DNA from: Candidatus Benthicola azotiphorus
GTDB lineage: Bacteria > Gemmatimonadota > Gemmatimonadetes > Palauibacterales > Palauibacteraceae
Reading direction: 5' to 3'
Assembly (NCBI GenBank): GCA_947581745.1
Contig: CANPVW010000213.1
Coordinates: 1-12,874, forward strand
DNA length: 12,874 nt
The notes below the pieces were generated by a model, which saw only the letters and a list, made by a program, of their open reading frames with translations, was not told the origin of the DNA and did no database searches. This document shows positions 1 through 6,849 of the stretch, piece by piece (position 1 is the first letter of the stretch; every line of letters starts with the position of its first letter). A program made the translations under genes and the position numbers.

Positions 1-333
1 ATAGCCGGTGCTGAAGACGAGGGCGGCTTCCTTGCCGACGAAATCGGCCAGGTCTTGCTCCAGCTGGTCGTGCAGGTCCAGGTTTCCGTTCAGGAAGCGG
101 CTGCCCGTGTTGCCGCTGCCATACTTGTCGAGCGCCTGCTTCGCCGCCTCGATGATCCTGGGATCGTGAGTCAGCCCCATGTAGTTGTTGGAACCGATCA
201 TGACCTTCCGGTGACCGTCGATCACGACCTCGGTGTCGGCCGAGTTCTCGATCCTCTGGAAGTACGGATACAGCCCCGCGGCCCGGAGATCACGGGCGAC
301 GGTGAAGTTCGCGCACTTCTCGAACACGTGCAT
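1..333 (-). CDS. PLP-dependent alpha-oxoamine synthase, serine palmitoyltransferase-like (5' part only)
   Basis: The first 111 codons of a fold-type I aminotransferase-class enzyme are visible; the gene runs off the left edge. The protein begins MHVFEKCANF and carries YPYFQRIE, then GSNNYMGLTHDP (about residues 48-59), KYGSGNTGSRFLNG (about 71-84) and LVFSTGY at the edge. This pattern is typical of the family that joins an acyl-CoA to an amino acid with decarboxylation: serine palmitoyltransferase, 2-amino-3-ketobutyrate CoA ligase, 8-amino-7-oxononanoate synthase. The spacing and wording fit bacterial serine palmitoyltransferase best, which would make 3-ketosphinganine, the first sphingolipid intermediate, in the cytoplasm. 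The PLP-binding lysine lies in the missing part, so activity cannot be judged. The ATG at 333 was chosen because homology starts close to it; no strong ribosome binding site is evident. It is divergent from the M23 peptidase gene, with about 170 bases between them. Confidence 0.8.
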   Translation of the reverse strand, partial: MHVFEKCANFTVARDLRAAGLYPYFQRIENSADTEVVIDGHRKVMIGSNNYMGLTHDPRIIEAAKQALDKYGSGNTGSRFLNGNLDLHDQLEQDLADFVGKEAALVFSTGY

Positions 334-367
334 CGTATGGCGACCCCCGAACGGGTGGCGGAGTAGC

Positions 368-387
368 CGGCTGCGGATCTGCAGCCG
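368..387. repeat. Short inverted repeat between divergent genes
   Basis: A 7-bp perfect inverted repeat (CGGCTGC, 6-base spacer, GCAGCCG) lies between the divergent synthase and M23 peptidase genes. It could be an operator or a hairpin in the leader of the minus-strand gene. Nothing else in this 173-base gap is recognisable, and no clear -35/-10 pair is seen. Confidence 0.3.
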
Positions 388-506
388 TGCCAAGTGGAAA
401 AAACTACCCGTGGAAACCCGACCGAGCAAGCAAGATGGCCGTTATGTAGCGGTTCTCCGCCCTCCGGCGCGGTCGGCGGCGCGAGCTTCTTGCCCCCGGG
501 ACGACA

Positions 507-1622
507 GTGTCTCATCCTCCGCTCATGTCTCGATATCGCAGGTCCCGCGTCTCGTCGAGCCCGCTCTTCGCGAGCATTCTCGCCATCGTCCTCGGCGCCT
601 GCGCCAGCCGCAGCGAGACCGTGGCCGTGGGCAGCTCGGGAGACCTGACGGTCGTCACGACCCGGCCGTCGGAAGCCCCGGAGGCCGAGCGGGACAGCGC
701 CGGCTCCGTGGGACGCGAGCTGGAGGATTCGGTCGACACGCCGGGTCTGGACTTCGACTCGCTGGTCGCCGTGATCCGAGACGAAGCCGCGGGGCCGAGG
801 CCGCGGTCGATCCTGCCTTTCGGGATCACCTGGACGCCCACCCAACCTATTGAGGGATCGGCGATCGCCTTTCGTGTCCTCTCACCGAGGGGCGGGCTCG
901 AACCGGAGGCCGTCGTGGGCCGGCTCGCCGGTCGGATAGTGCGCTTCGGACGGTTGGAGGGCACATGGCTGGGTCTCGCAGCCGTTCCGATCGACACCCA
1001 CGGTCGGCAGCGCCTGGAGCTGGAGTTCCGGTTCGCCGATGGTTCGGCGTACGAGCAGGCGGTGGACCTGGACGTGGCGGCACGGGACTGGGAAGAGACA
1101 TCGCTCAGCGTCGCGCCGAAGTATTCGTCGCCCCCGCCGGAGGTCCAGGATCGTATCGCGCGGGATCGCGAGGAGATCCGGGCGGTCCTCGATCGCGCGT
1201 CGCCGGAGTGGCTTCTGGATGGCCCTTTCGAATCGCCGCGGCCATACGACGTCACGGCCGAATTCGGACAGAGGCGCGTGTTCAACGGAGAGTTGCAGAG
1301 CCGGCACACGGGCCTCGACCTCCGGGGCCAGACGGGCAAGCCCGTGTACGCCGCCGGCAGGGGCCGGGTCGCCCTCACGGGAGATTTCTACTTTTCCGGG
1401 AACGGGATCTTCCTCGACCACGGGCTGGGAGTCTATACCGGCTATTTCCACCTCTCGGAGATCCTCGTCTCGGAGGGCGAGGTGGTGGAGAAGGGTGACC
1501 TGATCGGCCGCGCCGGGGCCACCGGTCGCGTGACGGGACCGCACCTTCACTGGTCCCTGTGGGTGGACGGTACCGGCCAGGACGCCGGCAGCCTGTTGCA
1601 GATGGAGATCCCCGGTCCCTGA
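507..1622 (+). CDS. M23 (LytM-type) metallopeptidase, predicted lipoprotein
   Basis: This is a peptidoglycan endopeptidase-type protein of 371 residues, probably anchored in the envelope. The N-terminus has basic residues, a hydrophobic stretch (LFASILAIVLGAC) and a lipobox LGAC, so a lipoprotein signal peptide is likely, followed by a low-complexity acidic region. A middle region of about residues 95-230 is beta-rich and unassigned. The C-terminal M23 domain has every expected zinc and catalytic residue: HTGLD (H267, D271), FHLS (H315) and PHLHW (H346, H348). The domain should therefore be active, unlike degenerate EnvC/NlpD-type activators. The start is either GTG 507, with a GGGAC purine run just before it, or ATG 525, which begins MSRYRRSR directly before the signal peptide; both give the same mature protein. 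Substrate is inferred to be peptide cross-links of peptidoglycan. No partner gene identifies a specific role. Confidence 0.9.
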   Translation: MSHPPLMSRYRRSRVSSSPLFASILAIVLGACASRSETVAVGSSGDLTVVTTRPSEAPEAERDSAGSVGRELEDSVDTPGLDFDSLVAVIRDEAAGPRPRSILPFGITWTPTQPIEGSAIAFRVLSPRGGLEPEAVVGRLAGRIVRFGRLEGTWLGLAAVPIDTHGRQRLELEFRFADGSAYEQAVDLDVAARDWEETSLSVAPKYSSPPPEVQDRIARDREEIRAVLDRASPEWLLDGPFESPRPYDVTAEFGQRRVFNGELQSRHTGLDLRGQTGKPVYAAGRGRVALTGDFYFSGNGIFLDHGLGVYTGYFHLSEILVSEGEVVEKGDLIGRAGATGRVTGPHLHWSLWVDGTGQDAGSLLQMEIPGP

Positions 1623-1741
1623 CCCGGCGAGATCGGTACCGGCCGGGACGGGCTTCGGCTGGCCGGAATCGAGAGGGAAGCGAAACCCGGAAGAGAAGAG
1701 GCCGCCTGGCGGCTCCGGCACGCGACGGCGAGGCTCATACC

Positions 1742-1867
1742 GTTTCGGCTCGAAACACGTCAGACGGCCATTCATCGGTCGTCCACATCGATGTAACGCC
1801 ACACCCCCTCCCATGGTTCCATTCCAATTGGAACCCGGAGCTCGATCTTGCCTGTGACCGGTACCGG
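1742..1867. promoter_or_regulatory. Cluster of palindromes upstream of the patatin gene
   Basis: The 286-base gap between the M23 gene and the patatin gene contains several perfect dyads. They are GTTTCG-GCT-CGAAAC at 1742-1756, ACATCGATGT at 1785-1794, TTCCAATTGGAA at 1822-1833 (nested inside GGTTCC...GGAACC, 1815-1835) and CCGGTACCGG at 1858-1867. The stretch 1780-1850 is also less GC-rich than its surroundings. These are candidate operators for the patatin gene. No convincing -35/-10 pair accompanies them, so the assignment rests on symmetry and position only. Confidence 0.3.
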
Positions 1868-1908
1868 AAACACTTTGCTGCCCTCACCGCACCCAGACTG
1901 GAAGACAT

Positions 1909-3549
1909 ATGACACGTATCGCACTGGTACTCGGCGGCGGCGCTTCGCTCGGTTCGTACATCGGCGGAGCCGTGTCCGAGATCATCCGCGCCATGGAGAA
2001 TAACCGGCGCGCGGACAAGGTCGTCATCGACATCATCACCGGCGCATCGGCCGGCGCTCTCAACGCCGCCCTGGCCGCCCGGTGTCTCATCGTGAACCGG
2101 AATCTGCTTCCTTGGATCGAGAAGGCGTGGGTCGATGCGGCGGACGCCTCCGTGCTTCTGGACCCCGGGCGCGGTCAGAGGGAAGGCTGGCTGGACGTGT
2201 CCGTGCTGGACGAGCTCACGCGGGCCATGGTCGCCTCGCCTCCGGCCGCGGATGACACGCCGTCCCCCGCCGGCGGACAGCAAATGCGTCTCGGATTCAC
2301 GCTCGCCAACCTGTACGGCGTGCCGTACGAGCGACGGTACCGGTTTCTGAACGAGCCCGACCGTCCGTTCGGAACCCGGGTCCACACCGATTCGATCCGC
2401 TTCGAGCTCAGCGGGGCGAGCAGGGCCGGCTCCCCGGTCTGGAATGACGTGGCGGAGGCCGCGGTCGCCTCAGCGAGCTTTCCGTTCGCGTTCCCTCCCC
2501 GTCGCATCTCGCGCCGCAAGGGCGATTATCCGGGCGCGCGTCTCCGGGTCGACTCCGACGGCACGGTGGACATGTGGTACCTCGACGGCGGCCTCTTCGA
2601 CAACGCTCCCCTCGGCCTCGCCCGCGATCTCGTGGAACTGGACCGCGGACACAAGGATCAGGACAGGCGATACCTGTTCGTGGAACCCGGACTGGAGAGC
2701 GGAGCGGCGGGTGGGCAGACGCCGGACGGTCCGCCCCGCACGCTGGCCGGCACGGCTTCGGCGCTCGCGCGAGCCGTACTTGGACAGGGAGCGGCCCGTG
2801 ACTGGGTGACAGCGAACCGCGTCAACACGCGTCTCGAGATCCTGCGTGATCTCGTCGACCGGCTCCCGGAGCTCGCCCCCGACCTGTTGGAACCGGACGC
2901 CCTGGCGCTTGGGCGGTACATCGGCGAGCTCGCCGAGCGGGTCGCCGAGGCACAGGTGGCTGGCCTGGCACCTGGCGACGAGTCGGAGGATCCTGCGGGT
3001 GAGCACCTGGATGCCCAGCTCGCCCGAATCGAGACAGATCCAGCGTACGCCGCGGTTCTCAACCGGGCTGACACGCGCGCCGGCCGCGCCCGGTTCGCGA
3101 AGCTGATCTTCGCGCTGGAGGCGGCGGCAGGACTGCAGGACAAGGACGTTCTTCCCCTGTACCTGGTCGCGCCCGCGGACGGCAGCATCCTGGCCGGCGA
3201 CTTCCTCGGCCACTTCGGAGGCTTCTTCCACCGGGAGTGGCGGGCCAACGACTTCCGCGCCGGACGCCGCGACGCCCGGCGGGTTATGGAGGAAACCCTG
3301 CACGACGTGATCGCGTACGATCCGGGGGACGATGCCGAGTACCGGGTCGAGGCGCTCGATCCCGGTTTCGAGTCGATTCCCGCGGCCGGCAAGGCCCGCC
3401 TGAGAGGGCTGGTCGCGGCCGAGGCGGACCGTATGCTCTCCGAGCTCCGGCCGGGTCCTCTTGCGGCCGCTTTCGGCTGGGCGTGGAAGCCCGTCGTGCG
3501 GCGCTGGGCAAGCGACCGGTTACTGGCTTCCCTCGGTCAGGCGGATTGA
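1909..3549 (+). CDS. Patatin-like phospholipase with long C-terminal extension
   Basis: This 546-residue protein begins with a patatin domain, a serine lipid acyl hydrolase fold. The oxyanion loop GGGASLG (residues 9-15) and the nucleophile elbow GASAG (S47) are at the start, and the catalytic aspartate sits in DGG (D226) followed by LFDNAPL. The Ser-Asp dyad is complete, so esterase or phospholipase A activity is expected. No signal peptide is visible, so it probably acts in the cytoplasm or on the inner face of the membrane. Patatin domains are usually about 200-300 residues; here about 300 more follow, including LAGDFLGHFGGFFHREW (about 428-444) and a C-terminal helical part. This resembles the bacterial 'patatin-related protein' group with an extra C-terminal region; that subfamily call is from memory. 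ATG 1909 is preceded by GGAAG at a good distance. The LapA-like gene follows after 44 bases and is probably co-transcribed. Confidence 0.88.
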   Translation: MTRIALVLGGGASLGSYIGGAVSEIIRAMENNRRADKVVIDIITGASAGALNAALAARCLIVNRNLLPWIEKAWVDAADASVLLDPGRGQREGWLDVSVLDELTRAMVASPPAADDTPSPAGGQQMRLGFTLANLYGVPYERRYRFLNEPDRPFGTRVHTDSIRFELSGASRAGSPVWNDVAEAAVASASFPFAFPPRRISRRKGDYPGARLRVDSDGTVDMWYLDGGLFDNAPLGLARDLVELDRGHKDQDRRYLFVEPGLESGAAGGQTPDGPPRTLAGTASALARAVLGQGAARDWVTANRVNTRLEILRDLVDRLPELAPDLLEPDALALGRYIGELAERVAEAQVAGLAPGDESEDPAGEHLDAQLARIETDPAYAAVLNRADTRAGRARFAKLIFALEAAAGLQDKDVLPLYLVAPADGSILAGDFLGHFGGFFHREWRANDFRAGRRDARRVMEETLHDVIAYDPGDDAEYRVEALDPGFESIPAAGKARLRGLVAAEADRMLSELRPGPLAAAFGWAWKPVVRRWASDRLLASLGQAD

Positions 3550-3580
3550 GCGAAAACGGAGCAGAACGGGAAGGCCCGAA

Positions 3581-3586
3581 AGGAGG
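3581..3586 (+). promoter_or_regulatory. Strong ribosome binding site fixing the LapA-like start
   Basis: AGGAGG lies 7 bases before ATG 3594. This decides the start of the small membrane protein inside a much longer open frame that begins within the patatin gene. Confidence 0.85.
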
Positions 3587-3593
3587 TTCGCAT

Positions 3594-3917
3594 ATGGCTG
3601 ACACAAAGAGGACGCTGCTTTCCCTTCAGCAGATGCTGCTGTTGATCGTTGCCGTCGCGGTCGTGTTCTTCGCGTTCCTGAATCTCGATCCGGTGACGAT
3701 CAACCTCTTCTTCACGACCGTCTCCACCAGCGTGGCGCTGCTCCTCCTCGTCCCGCTGGCGGCGGGGATGATGCTGGGCTGGGTCGGCGGCCGGCTGCGG
3801 TCCAGGAAGAAGGAGCGGACGAAGGTTGGCGGCGGCCCGGCGGAGCTGCCGGCCGGCAAGTCGGCGGTGGAAGACGTGGACTGGGAGAACCTCGACCTCG
3901 ACAAGATCGACGTCTAG
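3594..3917 (+). CDS. LapA-domain (DUF1049-type) small membrane protein
   Basis: This 107-residue protein has two hydrophobic segments, about residues 12-30 and 43-65. They are separated by the short polar link LDPVTINLFF and followed by a basic stop-transfer stretch (RLRSRKKERTK) and an acidic C-terminal tail ending DLDKIDV. The pattern of an aliphatic helix, an FLN..PV.I.LFF strand-like piece, a second helix with GMMLGW, and a cytosolic tail is that of LapA/YciS-type proteins. In E. coli, LapA acts with LapB in control of lipopolysaccharide synthesis, but many distant members have no known role and no lapB is seen here. It should sit in the inner membrane. It follows the patatin gene and probably shares its transcript. 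Its TAG stop overlaps the stop of the convergent aconitase gene in the tetranucleotide CTAG. Confidence 0.8.
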   Translation: MADTKRTLLSLQQMLLLIVAVAVVFFAFLNLDPVTINLFFTTVSTSVALLLLVPLAAGMMLGWVGGRLRSRKKERTKVGGGPAELPAGKSAVEDVDWENLDLDKIDV

Positions 3918-5935
3918 TCCGCCTCGTCCCCCTCGAACGCCACGATCTTCCCGGCGAAAGCCGAGGCCAGAACGGTGTACGGACTCGCGAGGTAGACCTT
4001 CCCGGGTCCGCTCCGGCCCGGAAAATTCCGGTTGATCGAGCTCACCGTCACCGTCTCGGCGTCGAAGCTGACGCCAGGCCCGGCGTTGATGCACGCTCCG
4101 CAGCCGGGAGGCAGGACGTCGATACCCGCTTCGACGAACTGGTCGTGGTATCCCCGCTCGCGAGCGAACGCCTCGACTTCCAGGGAGCCGTACTGCAGCC
4201 AGGCCTGGATAGAATCCGGCACGCGCCGTCCCTCTTCCAGCGCCCGCCTGACGACGCGAGCCGCCATCTCGATGTCCGCCCACTTGCCGCCGGTGCACGA
4301 TCCGGCATACACGATATCGACGGCGACGTCGCCTTCGAGCTCGTCGATCGGTATTCCGTTCCCCGGATCGCCTGGAGTCGCGACCATCGGCTTGAGGTTG
4401 GTGGCATCGATGCTCATGGTCCACTCGTACTGCGCCCCGTCATCGCTGTAGAGGCCGAACGTGAGGGCTTCGGCCTCGGTGCGAGGCATCCCCCGATTCT
4501 CCACGAGCCAGTCCACCACGGTGTCATCCGGCGCCACGATCCCGGTGAAGCCACCGACCTCCGCGGCCATGTTCGTAAGCGTGGCCCGCTCGTCGACGCT
4601 GAGCGCGCGCACGGCATCCCCGGTGTACTCTAGGATCTTCCCGATCGCGTCTCCGCCCCGAACGTACGGGTGGCGCAGGACCTCCAGCATCATGTCCTTC
4701 GCCGTCACGTTGTCCGGCTTCCGGCCCGTGATTTCGATGCGGACGGACGGCGGAACGCGCAGCCGAACATCCCGCGTCGCCCAGGAATTCACGAGAGCCG
4801 TCGTGCCGACGCCGAACGCGAAGCAGCCGATCGCCCCGGAATGTGGCGTGTGCGAGTCGCTCCCGACGACCACCTGGCCCGGAAGCGCATAGTCGCCCAG
4901 TACCTTCACGTGACAGATCGCCTCCGAACCGACCCGGTCCGGGAGCTCTCCGTGGAGGCGGATTCCCTGCTTCGCCGCGAATTCGCGCTGCCGGTCGTGC
5001 AGCCCGTGCGCCGCATCGAGCAACCCCTTCGCCTTCTTTTCCTCGCTGATCACCTCGTCGAGGAACGCGAGATGGTCGCGGAAGAAGTAGATGCTGTCCG
5101 GCTCGTTCAGCCGTGCATCCGCCCCCGCGAAGGCCTCCCAGAACGTGGACGCCATGGGGGTCACGTATTCGTGGCTGAAGCGGATGTCCGTGCGCACGAA
5201 ACCGGCGTCCCCCGGACCGACCGCGTCGACGCCGACCTCGTCGGCGGCCAGGTCCGCCACCCAGTGCCGGGCGAGGATCTTCTCCGACAGCGTCATCGGG
5301 CGGTCCGGGTCCGTGATCACGGCCGGCACGTGTACGAGCCCCTTCAGGCGGGCGACGGCGTAGTCGAGCAGGCCACCGTACTCGATGATGTCGCGCTGAA
5401 TCCGCCCGGCATCGCCGATGAACGCCTCGAGCGGGATCTCCTCACCCCGGCGAATCCGCTCGATCAGCGAGAAGTCGGTGGAGGTGAGGATACCGAGGTT
5501 CTCACAGTTCTCCCGGTAGATTCGCTCGATGTTCTCGGCAATGACGACCCGGATACCGGCGGCGCGTTCCGCGTACGGCGCTGCTTCGCGACTCGAGCCC
5601 TTGCCGCGGCGCTTGCCGGAGACGGCGGCAACGAAACCGCCGCCGATCACGTCCCCCTTGCCGATCGGGTGCTGACCGCCGGTCAGGAGGCCGACGTACG
5701 GATACTGACCCAGCGTTTCGTCGTAGTAGTAGCACACCCAGCCGGGAGTGATCTCGTCCGTGCTGATGTCGTTGCGGAGGGGGATGGAGGGATCCCAGTC
5801 CAGATCCTCGCCGGAAAGCTGCCGTCGGATCAGCTCCGGATCCTCCGTGAGAAACAGGATCCTGCCCTGCAGGCGCACCGTTTCGGGTCGCTTGCCCACT
5901 TCGCGCGCCAGGAGTCTGTCGAGCATTCGCACCAC
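3914..5935 (-). CDS. Aconitase-family hydratase, swivel domain first
   Basis: This 673-residue [4Fe-4S] hydro-lyase probably interconverts citrate and isocitrate. The order is unusual. The swivel (LeuD-like) domain is N-terminal: NDISTDEITPG (55-65), GGGF and GKGSSREAAPY, with the catalytic GSSRE at 113-117. The LeuC-like domains come second: GSDSHTPHSGAIG (H362), AGSCTGGKWAD (C547) and PPGCGACINAG (C612, C615) supply the cluster ligands, and the end is SSINRNFPGR...YLASPYTV. All cluster cysteines and the GSSRE arginine are present, so it should be active. AcnA enzymes have the swivel at the C-terminus. E. coli AcnB puts it before the catalytic domains but after an additional N-terminal domain of about 160 residues that is missing here. 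Homoaconitase or isopropylmalate dehydratase activity is possible but less likely. The start is GTG 5935 or ATG 5926; neither has a strong ribosome site. Confidence 0.88.
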   Translation of the reverse strand: MVRMLDRLLAREVGKRPETVRLQGRILFLTEDPELIRRQLSGEDLDWDPSIPLRNDISTDEITPGWVCYYYDETLGQYPYVGLLTGGQHPIGKGDVIGGGFVAAVSGKRRGKGSSREAAPYAERAAGIRVVIAENIERIYRENCENLGILTSTDFSLIERIRRGEEIPLEAFIGDAGRIQRDIIEYGGLLDYAVARLKGLVHVPAVITDPDRPMTLSEKILARHWVADLAADEVGVDAVGPGDAGFVRTDIRFSHEYVTPMASTFWEAFAGADARLNEPDSIYFFRDHLAFLDEVISEEKKAKGLLDAAHGLHDRQREFAAKQGIRLHGELPDRVGSEAICHVKVLGDYALPGQVVVGSDSHTPHSGAIGCFAFGVGTTALVNSWATRDVRLRVPPSVRIEITGRKPDNVTAKDMMLEVLRHPYVRGGDAIGKILEYTGDAVRALSVDERATLTNMAAEVGGFTGIVAPDDTVVDWLVENRGMPRTEAEALTFGLYSDDGAQYEWTMSIDATNLKPMVATPGDPGNGIPIDELEGDVAVDIVYAGSCTGGKWADIEMAARVVRRALEEGRRVPDSIQAWLQYGSLEVEAFARERGYHDQFVEAGIDVLPPGCGACINAGPGVSFDAETVTVSSINRNFPGRSGPGKVYLASPYTVLASAFAGKIVAFEGDEAD

Positions 5936-6038
5936 CGCTGTTTCGCGTCACCGCTTCAGGAAACCGGTCCCGTTCGTCACGGCGCTCCGCGCGGCAGCCT
6001 CGTCGCCGGCGCATCCGGAATCGGGGGCGGCTAATCTA

Positions 6039-6068
6039 CCCGGGCCCATCCTTCCGTGCGAGCCCGGG
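6039..6068. repeat. Inverted repeat in the aconitase/OmpA divergent gap
   Basis: A 7-bp perfect inverted repeat (CCCGGGC / GCCCGGG) with a 16-base spacer lies in the 251-base gap between the divergent aconitase and OmpA-like genes. It may be an operator shared by both genes, or chance in GC-rich DNA. Confidence 0.25.
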
Positions 6069-6120
6069 AACCTGCAGAACCGACCGAGGGTCGTCGCCGG
6101 ACGACGCACGGTCCATTATA

Positions 6121-6149
6121 CTCATCGGCCCCGTGGCCCCGCCGATGAG
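6121..6149 (+). promoter_or_regulatory. Hairpin in the probable leader of the OmpA-like gene
   Basis: A perfect 9-bp inverted repeat (CTCATCGGC / GCCGATGAG) with an 11-base loop starts directly beside a TATACT hexamer at 6117-6122. If that hexamer is a -10 box, the hairpin would lie at or just after the transcript start and could affect mRNA stability or act as an operator. No -35 sequence is found 16-18 bases upstream, so the promoter part is weak; the symmetry is certain. Confidence 0.4.
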
Positions 6150-6186
6150 GGTCCGGTTCACCGTATCATATTCGAAGAGGTTCGAC

Positions 6187-6789
6187 ATGAATTCGGTCTT
6201 CACTCGCATGACGCTGGTCGCCCTCGTCGTCGGGGCCGCCGGCTGCAACAAGGTCAGCCAGGATCAGTTCGATCAGTCGATGGCCCAGATGCAGTCCCAG
6301 CTGGATGAGCACCGCAAGGGGATAGACGCCAACGCGGAGTCGATCGACGCCCTGCAGGCCGAACTGGATGCCCTGCAACTGGAACTGGAAGGTCTGGCCG
6401 AGGAGTACGGCGCGATGGTCGAGCGCTTCGAGGATCACATCATGTTCGCGACGCCGGTCAACTTCGAGTTCGACTCGTCCGACCTGCGCGCCGGGGACGA
6501 GGAATTTCTCGATCGCTTCGTGCACGTAGTCGGTCATCACTACGCCAGCTCGGTGATCACCGTCCAGGGCTACACGGATCCTGCCGGCCCGGAAGCGTAC
6601 AACCAGCGTCTTTCGCAGAAGCGGGCCGACAACGTGGCCGCCTATCTGGTCGAGCACGGTCTCGATAATGGAAACGTGCGCGCCATAGGCCTCGGCGAGG
6701 CCTATCCGGTAGCCCCCGGCGAGTGGGGCGACTCCGTGGGAGGTCTCGAGAACCGGCGTGTCACGTTCGTCATCGAGTCCGCCAGCTAG
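6187..6789 (+). CDS. OmpA/Pal-like peptidoglycan-binding lipoprotein
   Basis: This 200-residue envelope protein tethers the outer membrane or a complex to peptidoglycan. It has a signal peptide with hydrophobic core TLVALVVGAAGC and C20 as the likely lipidated cysteine. The residue at -3 is alanine rather than the usual leucine, so the lipobox is slightly weak. Residues about 25-80 form a heptad-like coiled coil rich in Q, D, E and L. An OmpA C-terminal domain spans about 88-200: VNFEFDSSDL, GYTDPAGPEAYNQRLSQKRA and ENRRV. D131 and R146 match the pair that contacts diaminopimelate in OmpA-type domains. It could be a Pal of a Tol-Pal system, but no tol genes are in the window and the coiled coil is longer than in classical Pal. 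ATG 6187 was chosen over an upstream in-frame ATG at 6133 because GAAGAGG precedes it and the signal peptide begins there. Confidence 0.88.
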   Translation: MNSVFTRMTLVALVVGAAGCNKVSQDQFDQSMAQMQSQLDEHRKGIDANAESIDALQAELDALQLELEGLAEEYGAMVERFEDHIMFATPVNFEFDSSDLRAGDEEFLDRFVHVVGHHYASSVITVQGYTDPAGPEAYNQRLSQKRADNVAAYLVEHGLDNGNVRAIGLGEAYPVAPGEWGDSVGGLENRRVTFVIESAS

Positions 6790-6797
6790 CCGCATCC

Positions 6798-6828
6798 GCG
6801 GCGGGGCCGGGCGTTCCGGCCCCGCTGC
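6798..6828 (+). terminator. Strong GC hairpin after the OmpA-like gene
   Basis: A perfect 10-bp stem, GCGGGGCCGG (6801-6810) with loop GCGTT and CCGGCCCCGC (6816-6825), extends to 13 pairs with one G-U. It sits 8 bases after the OmpA-like stop and 21 bases before the csaA-like start. There is no T-run behind it, so it may be a terminator of the U-less kind or an RNA-stabilising 3' hairpin. Confidence 0.55.
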
Positions 6829-6849
6829 AAGCGGCCGTGGAGGTGCAGG

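Noticed and set aside
380..393. TGGCACGGCTGC on the minus strand, resembling a sigma-54 site before the synthase gene
   Set aside because: The GG-to-GC distance is wrong (4 bases between the pairs instead of 10), so it cannot be a -24/-12 promoter.
1568..1867. Repeated word CGGTACCGG (1568, 1634, 1859) as a possible direct-repeat operator
   Set aside because: The same word also occurs inside coding sequence at 2335 and 8547, so it is probably a compositional feature.
4670..6034. 454-codon open frame on the plus strand opposite the aconitase gene
   Set aside because: It is antisense to a gene with complete catalytic motifs. Its translation is rich in Arg, Val and His with no recognisable domain, as expected from the complement of GC-rich coding DNA.
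6133..6186. Upstream in-frame ATG (6133) as start of the OmpA-like gene
   Set aside because: It lies inside the leader hairpin, has no ribosome site and would put 18 residues before a normal lipoprotein signal peptide.
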